NCBI GenBank assembly: GCA_964645405.1
Contig: CAZYCA010000016.1
Location: 62,001-126,000 of the forward strand
DNA length: 64,000 nucleotides
Source: JAMWDF01 sp964645405
GTDB lineage: Bacteria > Ratteibacteria > UBA8468 > B48-G9 > DSTR01
Reading direction: 5' to 3'
The translations under genes and the position numbers were made by a program. Below the pieces are notes generated by a model. It was not told where the DNA came from and did not search any database. It worked only from the letters and a program-made list of their open reading frames with translations. This document shows, piece after piece, positions 32,743-41,548 of the stretch. Position 1 is the stretch's first letter. Each line of letters begins with the position of its first letter.

Positions 32743-35427
32743 TTACCCCTCCTCAAATAATGTTTTCTGGGATTTATCTATTTTCATTTCCATCTTACAG
32801 TAGCTTTCCCGTCCATACAAAAATCCCTGTAGCATTTGTTTTTCTTTATCTCCCTCAGGTAATACCTCTGAAATTGCCTGGGCAACCTGCCAGAAAGCGC
32901 TATTATTCAGATTTCCTGTTTCCTCAAGAACTTCTGCTATCGTTTTTCTCTTGTTTTGTTCCCAGAGAAGAAGACAGGCGTGAAGCACATCTACCATACT
33001 TTCAAATTTCCCTTTTTCCAGAAAATTTTTACCTCTTTCTCTGGCTTCCAGTACTGAAATGAACTCCTTTTCCTTTCTAATAAATCCGTTGCCCCATTCT
33101 TCACTGATTTCTATTCCCACTGCCTGCGCCAGTTTCCTGGCGTCATCAAAATGCACCTTTACACCATTATATGTCCAGCGCCAGAGCAAATAGAATCTGG
33201 TTTCCTCATCTATACCACTAAGTTGTGGATTTTTAAGAATTTTTGTAAGGGCATATTCACTCACAGTTTTGCGGATAAGCTCAAGTAGTTCCTTAGCAGA
33301 TACCTTCTCTCCTGAAAGTTTCTCCACACTTTCGTAGTTTCCAAAGACCTCCATTGCAGGCCCAATAGCAGAGATGAAAAAATCTGCTCCAGCAATACCC
33401 TCATTCCAGAACTGGTCAAGTTTCTCCTTAATTTTTGCCTCAATCTGTGGCTTGATTTCATTGAAGTAGGCAGTTTTATTTTCAGTTCGTTTTCGGCAAA
33501 CCATATAGATTGATGAAGCCAAAGATGCGGTTTCTTTTGCGGTTAACCTGGCTTTCATTTCTGTATGCACAGGCCAAGATGCAGTTAAGTATAGTCCGGA
33601 ATTCAAAAGAGCATTGATAATAGTTTCCCATGCTTCTGTTGATTTATGAGCAAAAACTATGCAAGCAATTCCTTCTGAATTTAAAACACGATAAATTTCC
33701 TTGAAAGATTTTGTAATCATATCCTCAAAAAATTGTTTTGCTTTTTTATCATTACCATGTCTTACTGGGTTTGATACTATCTCTTCGGTTTTGGGAACCA
33801 TAGGGGTTGAAAATAAATCAGAATGCAAATCACCTATTGCTCGCTTTAGCCATACATAGAAAAAGTCAGATAGTTCTGCATAATTCACATTGTCATAATA
33901 AGGGGGGTCCGTAACAACTGCATCAAAATAGTTGTCTGGATAGGGAAGAGAAGTAGCGGAGCATTGCGTGACAGTGGCACACTCTCGTGATACCGCCGAA
34001 AAGTGTTCCATGACTCTCAAAATCCACTCCATCGCAGAATTCCAGTCTCCAGTAGCTTCGCTCCATGGAGATAACTCGAAGTAATCCCATATCATAGGAA
34101 GTGCTTGCCTCCCAAAAGTATGTGCTATGAATTCACCGGATACAGCCCAAATACACAGCGTTGAATTGTAATCTGCTTGACGGTCTATCGCAAACGCCAA
34201 ATAGCTCACCACCGCCTTGACATACTCCTTATCGTATCCCTGCTCCATCATCTTTTTATGTGCCTGGCTTACTTTTTCTGTAAATGTAATCAAAGCTAAT
34301 TTCTGCCGGGAATTGAAAAGGTCGCCCCATTTGGTTATGCCATAAAGCCACATACTCCTTGGTTTCACGGAATTCGGGTCGATTGGTTCATCCGGCACAG
34401 GGGCAATTTCCCATTCTTTCAAAAGTTTCTGTCTTTTCTTCTCAAGGTATTTTTCTGCTTCTTTGAAAATCTCTAAATCTTTTTCAGTTGCCAATCTATA
34501 GATCTTACCCTGCCTTTTTGCATGGTGAAGAACAACTGCCACCATCCTCTGCCCTGCTTTTGCTTGCTGAAACTGCTTTCTCACTTCTTTATCACTCAAG
34601 CCCGAACCACAGCAGGGACAGATAACTTTTGCTCTTGAAATTGTTCCTGTCTCAGGATCAAAATCTATTTCGTTACCTTCTTTGATTTCAAATTCAATTC
34701 TATTGCCCTTTGGAATTATTCTATAGGCAATTTTCTTTTTATCTTTTTTGGCAAGCCATGTCTGCCTCACTAAAGGAATTTCAGCGCCGCAGGAAGGATT
34801 TCCACATTTTACAGTCCTTGCCCAGATATATCCAACTGGTATAGACCCGTCGGGGTCAGATGGATAGAACCTGCCAATCTCTTTCTTTGCTTCTTCTAAA
34901 ACCCATTGTCCCCACTTACTTACATCTTCAAGCAGAGGATTTATTTCTTTTTCTCCGATGAGAGCACCCTTTACCTTTTTCTTACCATATTTCTGGGGAT
35001 ACTCAAGGGTGCATTTCAGAATAAGAACAGCGACAGGATTCAGATCACTGGCATAAGTTTCACATCCCAGCCGCAGAGCCTCAAGTGGAATTGCACCTCC
35101 ACCAGCGAACGGGTCAAGAACTTTTGGGGGTTTGCCATTATTTGCTTCTAAAATCTCTTTCCTTGCCCTTTCAATCAGATTTTTATTTAATGAATTCTCC
35201 CATTTTGAAAGGTTGGATATAAACTGCGCTCGCTTCAATCTTTCCTCTTCATCCTTTGGTTCTGGCGTAAGGGCAGCATAAATAGATGCTCTCGAAGAAG
35301 CAAGAGGTCTTCTTGCCCACCAGATATGAAGCGTGGAAATATGCCCATGACGGATATTTTTCTCCCTTAGAGATTCCGCGCTTACTTCTTTTATTGGAAA
35401 GTCGGATTCAATGAAGGATTTTTTCAT
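32743..35427 (-). CDS. DUF1156 adenine-specific DNA methylase with Zn ribbon (PglX-like)
   Basis: 894 residues. DUF1156 opens the protein (LREKNIRHGHISTLHIWWA, about 21). SAM-binding motif DPFAGGGAIPLEALRLG (about 102); zinc-ribbon-like pairs GNPSCGAEIP and VICPCCGSG (about 213 and 270); catalytic motif IV TDPPYYDNVNYAE (about 508), typical of N6-adenine/N4-cytosine methylases of the COG1743 group. It presumably marks host DNA; the site is unknown. The ATG overlaps the MNT stop by 4 nt and its stop abuts the DUF499 gene. In BREX type III the PglXI methylase belongs to this group. Confidence 0.9.
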   Translation of the reverse strand: MKKSFIESDFPIKEVSAESLREKNIRHGHISTLHIWWARRPLASSRASIYAALTPEPKDEEERLKRAQFISNLSKWENSLNKNLIERARKEILEANNGKPPKVLDPFAGGGAIPLEALRLGCETYASDLNPVAVLILKCTLEYPQKYGKKKVKGALIGEKEINPLLEDVSKWGQWVLEEAKKEIGRFYPSDPDGSIPVGYIWARTVKCGNPSCGAEIPLVRQTWLAKKDKKKIAYRIIPKGNRIEFEIKEGNEIDFDPETGTISRAKVICPCCGSGLSDKEVRKQFQQAKAGQRMVAVVLHHAKRQGKIYRLATEKDLEIFKEAEKYLEKKRQKLLKEWEIAPVPDEPIDPNSVKPRSMWLYGITKWGDLFNSRQKLALITFTEKVSQAHKKMMEQGYDKEYVKAVVSYLAFAIDRQADYNSTLCIWAVSGEFIAHTFGRQALPMIWDYFELSPWSEATGDWNSAMEWILRVMEHFSAVSRECATVTQCSATSLPYPDNYFDAVVTDPPYYDNVNYAELSDFFYVWLKRAIGDLHSDLFSTPMVPKTEEIVSNPVRHGNDKKAKQFFEDMITKSFKEIYRVLNSEGIACIVFAHKSTEAWETIINALLNSGLYLTASWPVHTEMKARLTAKETASLASSIYMVCRKRTENKTAYFNEIKPQIEAKIKEKLDQFWNEGIAGADFFISAIGPAMEVFGNYESVEKLSGEKVSAKELLELIRKTVSEYALTKILKNPQLSGIDEETRFYLLWRWTYNGVKVHFDDARKLAQAVGIEISEEWGNGFIRKEKEFISVLEARERGKNFLEKGKFESMVDVLHACLLLWEQNKRKTIAEVLEETGNLNNSAFWQVAQAISEVLPEGDKEKQMLQGFLYGRESYCKMEMKIDKSQKTLFEEG

Positions 35428-35744
35428 ACTGTCACCTCTATTGAATCCTGGAGAGCTTCCATTATTACAGAGGATTCTGTTTTTATTTTTTCATATTCTT
35501 CTACCGTATAGCAGATATAATCCACATGTTTCTGAAATGGCACTTTCCTGAGAACAAGAGGCATTCTCTTTAAAAATGGGATATGCGCAAAAAACGAGGA
35601 TATAATGATAACATCAATATCTGAATTTTTCTTCGCTGCAGACCGCACCCGAGAACCAAATATGATGACTTTCAATGGCTTGAACTCTTTTACAATTTTT
35701 GGCAATGCCTGTTTTTGAAATTTCTCTAACCAGGGGTCAGTCAT
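35424..35744 (-). CDS. MNT-type minimal nucleotidyltransferase inside the defence operon
   Basis: 106 residues. The nucleotidyltransferase motif is complete: VIIFGSRVRSAAKKNSDIDV (G-S-x11-D-x-D, about 28-46), followed by the third strand region HVDYICYTVEEYEKI (about 74). Proteins of this type pair with HEPN toxins and can neutralise them by adding AMP to the HEPN RNase. It overlaps the HEPN gene by 8 nt and the methylase by 4 nt, so it is translated from the same message as the methylase and ATPase. Confidence 0.85.
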   Translation of the reverse strand: MTDPWLEKFQKQALPKIVKEFKPLKVIIFGSRVRSAAKKNSDIDVIIISSFFAHIPFLKRMPLVLRKVPFQKHVDYICYTVEEYEKIKTESSVIMEALQDSIEVTV

Positions 35745-36141
35745 CCTTCTCCTCCAGCAAGCTTCTATATTGTTTTTTCAGTGCCTTGAAAACTTCTTTA
35801 GCTATCTTCACTTTTTCTTCAGCGATTTTCGGATTGTACTCTTCATAGGGTACACGCTCAGATACATCTGGATAACGGGAAAAGGTATAGTCTACAGTGA
35901 GCTCAGAGATAGAATCTACAATTTTATTTTTTAGTTTTAATTCCCTCGCCAGTTCATCAATATAATGAGACTTCGGAATTATTCTTCCCCTGAGGGCAAA
36001 AACAGCCTTAAGAAGTTTCTCCACAGATTGATGAGCGAGAAAAGCAGCTACGTCATAGCCGCCAATGCCAATATTTTTTTCAGCCATTTCCAGATCGTGC
36101 AGTGCTTGTTTAAGCCATTTGAGCGCTATCTTTCTGGTCAT
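35737..36141 (-). CDS. HEPN-domain protein inside the defence operon
   Basis: 134 residues, all-helical HEPN of the COG2250 type. It has the helix-1 phrase ALKWLKQALHDLEMAEKNI, the central DVAAFLAHQSVEKLLKAVFA (about 29-48; the usual H/Q-x-x-EK-x-LKA core) and GRIIPKSHYIDEL (about 53), where R-x5-H corresponds to the HEPN basic motif. FSRYPD near 90 is also typical. Likely an RNase toxin or its inactive relative, paired with the MNT gene. The start codon lies 32 nt inside the helicase 3' end. The HEPN-before-MNT order is the reverse of the decayed pair nearby. Confidence 0.85.
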   Translation of the reverse strand: MTRKIALKWLKQALHDLEMAEKNIGIGGYDVAAFLAHQSVEKLLKAVFALRGRIIPKSHYIDELARELKLKNKIVDSISELTVDYTFSRYPDVSERVPYEEYNPKIAEEKVKIAKEVFKALKKQYRSLLEEKDD

Positions 36142-39100
36142 TTTTTGTATACTCTGCCTTTTCTTTCCAGTTTCTTACGACATATCTCACAATCTCTATC
36201 TCTTTGTCAGGTTCAAGTTTTGCAGCAGGATTTTGAATCAGATAAAGTTCCGGACTAATTGCAGCATTGACAACGATATAGAGCCAGTATTCATTTTTAA
36301 GCCTTTGCGCCATAAGCCATTCATTTGGTGTAAAAGCAACAGCACCTTCCCTTGCCCTTGTTTTTATCTCAATATAACGATAGTTTCCCTTGTCATCATA
36401 AGAGCGAATATCATAGCCGAGATTTTGTAAGGATATATCTTCCGGGATTCTTCCATGATTTCTCTCATATTCCATAACAATATTCATTCCAGTCTGTTCT
36501 ATTACCTTGTCGCTAACCATATCATCATTCGGTTTTCCTGGAACAACTCTTATTGCGGTGAGAATTGTTGGCTCTGTGGGATACAGATGTATCTCTGATT
36601 CAATTTCTTTCTGTAATCGCTGTTTTTTTCGTTCCAGGTCTTCTTTTTTTCGCCTTTCATTTTGGATTGTTGCCTCAGGAATGTTTTCACCTTTCATCTT
36701 CCTTGTTTCATAATCTGAAATTTTTCCATCTGATTCCAGAATCATAGATTCAAGGGACCTGATTCCATATTTTTTCTTTATTTCTGCATCTCTCTGGCGT
36801 CTTTCTGAAAGTTCCCTCCTGTAATTCTCAAGTCCTTCACTTATAACAAAAGAGACAACAGCATCTTTCTGAAGACTAAAGCTGTGGGAGTTCGCGGGCA
36901 ATAATTCCTTCTTTCCTTCCATTGGTTTCAAATCCCAGAGAATAGCCGGGTTAACAAAAGATAAAGGTTCTTGACTGGCTCCTGATTTCTGACTCTGAAT
37001 TTTAGCGCTCTGACAAACCGCAAACAATCTTTTGCCTGCAATTTCGTTTTTCCCGTCTCTTATTTCTGTCTCTAAAAACCAGATGATTCCATCCATTTTC
37101 CCTTCAGGATCAACAAATGTTGCCCCTTCACTTGCACTTTGGGCATACCGGGTTAAAATGGTATTTAAAACTGCCTCTAAAAGCGGGTGTCCCATGGCTA
37201 CAAATTCTGCCTGTGTCTTAAACGCTTTTTCCTTATCAAAGGATATTTTTAAATATTCCTTCTGGACTTCTCCGTACTTTGTTTTAAACTCATAAGGCTG
37301 ATTGCGAATTTCAAAAGGTACAGAGTTGATACGCCAGAGGCCAGCTTCTCTTTTTTCCATTTTTATGTCCAGGATTTCGGCAGCTTTTTTGAAAAATTCT
37401 TCAACATACTCTGGAACAAGTCGGTTTTCTCTTCCTCTGCGCTGGTCGCCCAAGATACGAGGTAAATCAATGTGTCTTGTAGCAAGAGCTTCAAGGCTTG
37501 CTTCTTTTACTCTATTGATTGCATCTTTGTCAAGTGTTCTTTCAAAGTTTTTTAACATATCATCCATTGTTTTGGGATTGGCAATAGCATTCATAATCAG
37601 GTCTTTCAAACTTTTTCCAACTAAAACTTCACCAAGGACATCAAAAACTCTATCTGAACCAAGGTGGTCTTTTATTTGAGAAAGTTTTTGAAAAAGCGTG
37701 TTGTAAATTTTACCTTCAATAGTATCGGTGGTTATCAAGTTATAAATATGAACTTCGTGTTGCTGACCATATCTGTGAACCCTCCCCATTCTTTGCTCCA
37801 GACGATTTGGGTTCCATGGGATGTCATAATTGACCATAATCCAGCAAAATTGAAGGTTTATACCCTCTCCACCGGCTTCTGTGGAAACCATAATTTGGGT
37901 TTTGTTTTTGAAATCCGATTCAGCTTTAATTCGTGCGTCAAGGCTCATTCCACCATGGATGTAGGTAACAGAATAGCCCCATTTTGTGAGTTTTTCAAAA
38001 AGATACTCCAGTGTGTCTTTTGATTCTGTAAACAACAATAACTTTGTCTTAGTCTGCAGGAGTTGTTCTTCTTCAATTACCTTCCTGAGTTCATTAAGTT
38101 TTGTTTCTATCTCCTTTTTTTCGACTTCTCTTGCAATAGTTATAAGCTCTTCAAGTTTCTCTATTTCATCTTTTAGTTCCCCCAGTGTCTCAGCGGAGGT
38201 CAGTTTTTCCAGTAATTCCTCTTCCTGTTCCCATCGTTCCTTTTCTTCTAAATCCTCAAGATAGTCTTCATCGTATCCAAGCTCCTGGAGAAATTGTCCT
38301 TTTTCACATAATTCCTTCAAACGGCTATGCCTTCTTTCCAGAGATTTTCTGACGGCACGGACACTTGAGGCAAGACGGCGTTGTAAAATAGTAAGGGCGA
38401 AAGCCACATTACGTTTTTCCTTTTCCAGGGCTTTATTAAAATGTTTCTGGACATATTCAGTAACCGCATTGTACAGTCTTTTTTCATCATCAGAAAGGTA
38501 ATACTTAATTGTTTCAACTTTTCGTGGTGGGAAAAGTGGAGTTTTATCAAAGTTTTCAATATCTTCCTTCAATCTTCTCAAAAATAATGGATTATCTTGG
38601 TTTCTAATGGATTCAGAAAGCATGACAGTGTCGGCAAAGAAACCAGGTTCTAAAAGGTCAAGAAGGAGACGGAAGTTTTCCGGGTCTCCTCTGTGCGGTG
38701 TAGCGGTGAGAAAAAGTAGATAGTCTGTGCGGGGTGAAAGGAGTTCTCCAACGGTGTATCTATGTGTTTTGCTGATTTTATTGCCATATTTGTAAGCAGA
38801 CATCTTATGTGCTTCGTCAACAATACACAAATCCCACCTGGAGTCCTGCAGAGCAAACATTACATCATCCTGTTTAGCAAAGTCCATTGAAATTATCGCC
38901 TGCTTTCTGTCGTTAAAGACATTTTTACCCCATTCTGCATTAATAACATTTCTGTCTATAACTGAAAAATTCTCTTGAAATTTTTCCTTCATTTCCCTTA
39001 TCCACTGGTCTTTGAGGTGCCCAGGAACAACAATGAGGATTCTCTCCACAAGTCCTCTGTATTTGAGCTCCTTCAAAAGAAGTCCCGCCATTATGGTTTT

Positions 39101-39493
39101 ACCAGCACCAGGGTCATCTGCCAGTAGAAATCTAATACGAGGGCTTTTTATTATACGATAGTAGACAGCATCAATCTGGTGCGGGAGGGGGTCAATTTGA
39201 GAGATATTTACAGCATATAATGGGTCGAACTGGAAAGCGTTTCTTATACGATGGGATTCCAGATAGAGAAATATATGTTTCCCCTCTGCTGAGAAAAGAA
39301 AAGGTTTTTCTTCAATGATTTCAATACCATTTAGATCTTGCTCTGAAAGAACTGGATTGTAAAAACGATGGGTTTCAAGCCCTACGGCTTCAATTCTTAA
39401 CTGGTCTTTACCGATCCTTTTAGCAGAAATTACCCTCACCTTTTCTGGCCAGAAGGAACCCTTCAGAATACTGCCTTGCTGCATTTGCCTCAT
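36110..39493 (-). CDS. SNF2-family helicase with C-terminal DUF3883-like domain (BrxHII/DrmD-like)
   Basis: 1127 residues; AAGGTG 5 nt before the ATG. First gene of the operon. SNF2 motifs: LADDPGAGKTIMAGLLL (I, about 127), VDEAHKM (II, about 225), LTATPHRGDPEN (III, about 264), GINLQFCWIMVNYDIPWNP and EQRMGRVHRYGQ (V/VI, about 555-590). A coiled, charged insert lies at ~395-490. The last ~110 residues have a DUF3883 pattern, GYDIRSYDDKGNYRYIEIK (about 1038), whose D...E-x-K spacing recalls a PD-(D/E)XK nuclease core. Large helicases of this class occur in BREX type III (BrxHII) and DISARM (DrmD). Confidence 0.9.
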   Translation of the reverse strand: MRQMQQGSILKGSFWPEKVRVISAKRIGKDQLRIEAVGLETHRFYNPVLSEQDLNGIEIIEEKPFLFSAEGKHIFLYLESHRIRNAFQFDPLYAVNISQIDPLPHQIDAVYYRIIKSPRIRFLLADDPGAGKTIMAGLLLKELKYRGLVERILIVVPGHLKDQWIREMKEKFQENFSVIDRNVINAEWGKNVFNDRKQAIISMDFAKQDDVMFALQDSRWDLCIVDEAHKMSAYKYGNKISKTHRYTVGELLSPRTDYLLFLTATPHRGDPENFRLLLDLLEPGFFADTVMLSESIRNQDNPLFLRRLKEDIENFDKTPLFPPRKVETIKYYLSDDEKRLYNAVTEYVQKHFNKALEKEKRNVAFALTILQRRLASSVRAVRKSLERRHSRLKELCEKGQFLQELGYDEDYLEDLEEKERWEQEEELLEKLTSAETLGELKDEIEKLEELITIAREVEKKEIETKLNELRKVIEEEQLLQTKTKLLLFTESKDTLEYLFEKLTKWGYSVTYIHGGMSLDARIKAESDFKNKTQIMVSTEAGGEGINLQFCWIMVNYDIPWNPNRLEQRMGRVHRYGQQHEVHIYNLITTDTIEGKIYNTLFQKLSQIKDHLGSDRVFDVLGEVLVGKSLKDLIMNAIANPKTMDDMLKNFERTLDKDAINRVKEASLEALATRHIDLPRILGDQRRGRENRLVPEYVEEFFKKAAEILDIKMEKREAGLWRINSVPFEIRNQPYEFKTKYGEVQKEYLKISFDKEKAFKTQAEFVAMGHPLLEAVLNTILTRYAQSASEGATFVDPEGKMDGIIWFLETEIRDGKNEIAGKRLFAVCQSAKIQSQKSGASQEPLSFVNPAILWDLKPMEGKKELLPANSHSFSLQKDAVVSFVISEGLENYRRELSERRQRDAEIKKKYGIRSLESMILESDGKISDYETRKMKGENIPEATIQNERRKKEDLERKKQRLQKEIESEIHLYPTEPTILTAIRVVPGKPNDDMVSDKVIEQTGMNIVMEYERNHGRIPEDISLQNLGYDIRSYDDKGNYRYIEIKTRAREGAVAFTPNEWLMAQRLKNEYWLYIVVNAAISPELYLIQNPAAKLEPDKEIEIVRYVVRNWKEKAEYTKNDQKDSAQMA

Positions 39494-39917
39494 TCAAACA
39501 CCTTTTTCTGTACTGTCAAGTTGAGTACGAGTGTGACAATGACAGTGCAACCCTTTTAACCGTATAAATATTCAGTAGCCTGTGGTTTATTTTAACACAA
39601 ATTTTGCAACTTTTTAACATCTTGCACCGGCAGTAAAGGTAGTTAAAATTTCATCATCCAATTTTTCAGTTAGAAATTTTATTCCTGGGGTATACCCTAA
39701 AATATGTCATAGACAAATGCTCTGCCCCTGGTTTTGCGGACATTCTTCTTTCTTAAAGGTGCATATCTTCAAATAGATTTTTAAATGAGGCAATGACTCG
39801 CTTTTTTCGTATAATTAATGAGGTGCTTCGGCAGATTGACCGGTTGGTTTATAATTTAAAGCAACATGACATGATTTAACTGAGGAAGAAGAGAAAACAA
39901 TTGAAGAAGGAGTGAAA
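39494..39917. other. Intergenic region at the head of the defence operon
   Basis: About 420 nt, A+T-rich, without a gene that I can support. It should hold the promoter of the minus-strand operon. Near the helicase start are TGACA repeats in GTGACAATGACAGTG (about 39534-39548) and a TTGACA on the minus strand close to the start codon, which could be operator sequence. Toward the right end, TATAAT at 39850-39855 on the plus strand is a possible -10 for the GGCT-like gene, with no good -35. Confidence 0.4.
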
Positions 39918-40418
39918 ATGGGAAAAATTATCTACGCAGCCTACGGGTCCAATCTTCTTAAAGAAAGATTTACGGTTTATATAAAGGGAGGAGAATTTGA
40001 AGGTTATAAGTATGAAGGATGCAAGGATAAAACGGAACCTGAAGACCTCGGCTGGATATATGTGCCTTATAGACTATACTTTGCAAAAAATTCACCAAAA
40101 TGGGAAAACAAAGGGGTTGCTTTCCTGGGATATGAAGAAGAATTAGATCCCAAATATCAAGCGGTAGTTAGATTATGGAAAATTTCAAAAAGTCAGTTTG
40201 AAGATATACATAAACAAGAAGGTAAAAGTTGGTATCATAAAGTCTTATCTCTTGGGGAAAAAGATGGATTAAAAGTAAAGACAATAACGGGAAGCTGGAT
40301 GAAGGAACTAAATCCACCTTCAAGAAAATACTTCGATGTTATAAAAAGAGGACTGAAAGAAACGACTGCGTGGTCGGATGAAAAAATAGAAAATTACCTT
40401 GAAAAGTTTTTAAGATAA
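39918..40418 (+). CDS. Gamma-glutamylcyclotransferase-like (GGCT-fold) protein
   Basis: I choose the ATG at 39918 (GAAGGAG 5 nt upstream) over the GTG at 39912. About 166 residues. The opening IIYAAYGSNLLKERF has the YGSNL substrate loop of the GGCT/AIG2-like fold, and a later EGKSWYHKVLSL region (about 97) fits the fold's second half. The usual catalytic Glu could be one of several acidic residues around DPKYQAVVRLWKI (about 78); I cannot settle it. Role may be glutathione or modified-amino-acid breakdown. A+T-rich like the neighbouring island. Confidence 0.65.
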   Translation: MGKIIYAAYGSNLLKERFTVYIKGGEFEGYKYEGCKDKTEPEDLGWIYVPYRLYFAKNSPKWENKGVAFLGYEEELDPKYQAVVRLWKISKSQFEDIHKQEGKSWYHKVLSLGEKDGLKVKTITGSWMKELNPPSRKYFDVIKRGLKETTAWSDEKIENYLEKFLR

Positions 40419-40646
40419 GGCTGTACGTAGCAGAAAAAACTTCTTTTTTTCAGGATTTCTGAAGCGGACTTTAACCTGAAGCCGATAACTTAGATTGTCC
40501 AGCCGGGTTTACAATCAGCACCCTGTTAAAGCTATATAAACACTTTAGACAAATCGCAGAAAAAAATGTCCCGCTATTGTCCCAGTGAAGGAAAGAGAGG
40601 GTAGGTTATGTCGTGCTTGAAATCTTGGAATCGCTTGACAGACAGG

Positions 40647-40731
40647 TGCCGGGAGAGGGATTCGAACCCTCATGGGAATTACTTCCCAACGGATTTTAAG
40701 TCCGTAGCGTCTGCCATTTCGCCATCCCGGC
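40647..40731 (-). tRNA. tRNA-Leu (anticodon UAA)
   Basis: 85 nt read on the minus strand. Acceptor stem GCCGGGA pairs with TCCCGGC, discriminator A at 40647. D-arm ATGGCGAAATGGCAGACGC, anticodon stem ACGGA/TCCGT with loop CTTAAAA giving UAA, a long class-II variable arm (TGGGAAGTAATTCCCAT) and the T-arm GAGGGTTCGAACCCTC. The long variable arm is typical of leucine tRNA. CCA is not encoded (the next bases read CCT). Confidence 0.95.
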
Positions 40732-40739
40732 TAAAAGAT

Positions 40740-40745
40740 ATTATA
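40740..40745 (-). promoter_or_regulatory. -10 box of the tRNA-Leu promoter
   Basis: On the minus strand TATAAT ends 8 nt before the tRNA 5' base. At 17 nt upstream the -35 position reads TGGAAA, a weak match. Position and perfect -10 support a tRNA promoter in the gap after the HAD gene. Confidence 0.4.
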
Positions 40746-40777
40746 AACCGCAAAAAAGTTTATTTCCAGTTTTAGAT

Positions 40778-41548
40778 TCACATAAGGCGAAGTATTTTTC
40801 TGGCTGCCTGGACCACACCATCTGAGTAAGGGAAGTTACTGACAATGCCACCCCTTCGGGATACGATTTCTTTTACCTGGATATCAGCATTCTCCGGACA
40901 GATAAGCCACCGGCAGACATCTGGCGCCATCATGGGCAAATCATTAATGCCATCTCCAGCCACTAAGATATTTTTCGGGGCAAGGTGAAGTAACTTCTGA
41001 AGTTTCTTTACTGCCAGACCTTTGGAAAGGTACCAGGGGAAAAGAAAAAGAGTGTTTTCCGTAGAAGAAAACAGGCAATAGGTTTTCTCCTGAATAGTTG
41101 GGTTTCTCAAAAGTTTTTCTATTTCTTCTCGTTTCCGGTAGTTGACGGCAAAAACAAAGTCAAAGTACTCTATGAAACTATTACTGTCAGGTAAACTCTG
41201 GAGTAATTGACGGATAGCTGTAGCGGATTCCTGCATGAACTGACTCTTACACTCAATCATTTCTGCATCCCAGGCAGCATCAAGGTAAAGTTTTCCCCTG
41301 ATATAAAGTCCACAACTCAGAGAAGTTCGCCCGATACAGCGGATAGGTCTTGTCTGAAGGTGGCTTGCTGCGAAAACTTGTTCCTGGCTGAAAGGATGCC
41401 AGGTAGTACAGGTAGCCCACTGGTAACCATACCTGGTAATTTCTTCAAGAAAGAAGCAAAAATTATCCGGGAAACGTTCGTAAGGTTGATAGCCTCCTAA
41501 AGCGGTGCCGTCAAAATCAATGACCAGAAGTTTTATTTCCGTATTCAA
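40778..41548 (-). CDS. HAD-superfamily (Cof-like, subclass IIB) phosphatase
   Basis: 256 residues from a TTG at 41548, which overlaps the upstream TGA and has GGAG 6 nt before it. Motif I LLVIDFDGTALGG (nucleophile Asp, about 11) and motif IV NILVAGDGINDLPMM (about 201) with the preceding SKGLAVKKL lysine (about 181) place it in HAD-IIB, with sugar-phosphate phosphatases such as sucrose-, mannosyl-3-phosphoglycerate- and trehalose-phosphatases. Substrate unknown. Translationally coupled to the phospholipase-like gene before it. Confidence 0.82.
   Translation of the reverse strand: MNTEIKLLVIDFDGTALGGYQPYERFPDNFCFFLEEITRYGYQWATCTTWHPFSQEQVFAASHLQTRPIRCIGRTSLSCGLYIRGKLYLDAAWDAEMIECKSQFMQESATAIRQLLQSLPDSNSFIEYFDFVFAVNYRKREEIEKLLRNPTIQEKTYCLFSSTENTLFLFPWYLSKGLAVKKLQKLLHLAPKNILVAGDGINDLPMMAPDVCRWLICPENADIQVKEIVSRRGGIVSNFPYSDGVVQAARKILRLM

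Noticed and set aside
30147..39493. DISARM system
   Set aside because: No DrmA/DrmB (DUF1998) or PLD-type DrmC gene is present; only the helicase is comparable to DrmD.
30147..39493. Classical type I or III restriction-modification
   Set aside because: No HsdS-like specificity subunit or HsdR/Res architecture is visible; the helicase is SNF2-type and the ATPase is DUF499.
40635..40640. TTGACA as -35 box of the tRNA gene
   Set aside because: It is on the plus strand at the tRNA's 3' side; the tRNA is on the minus strand.
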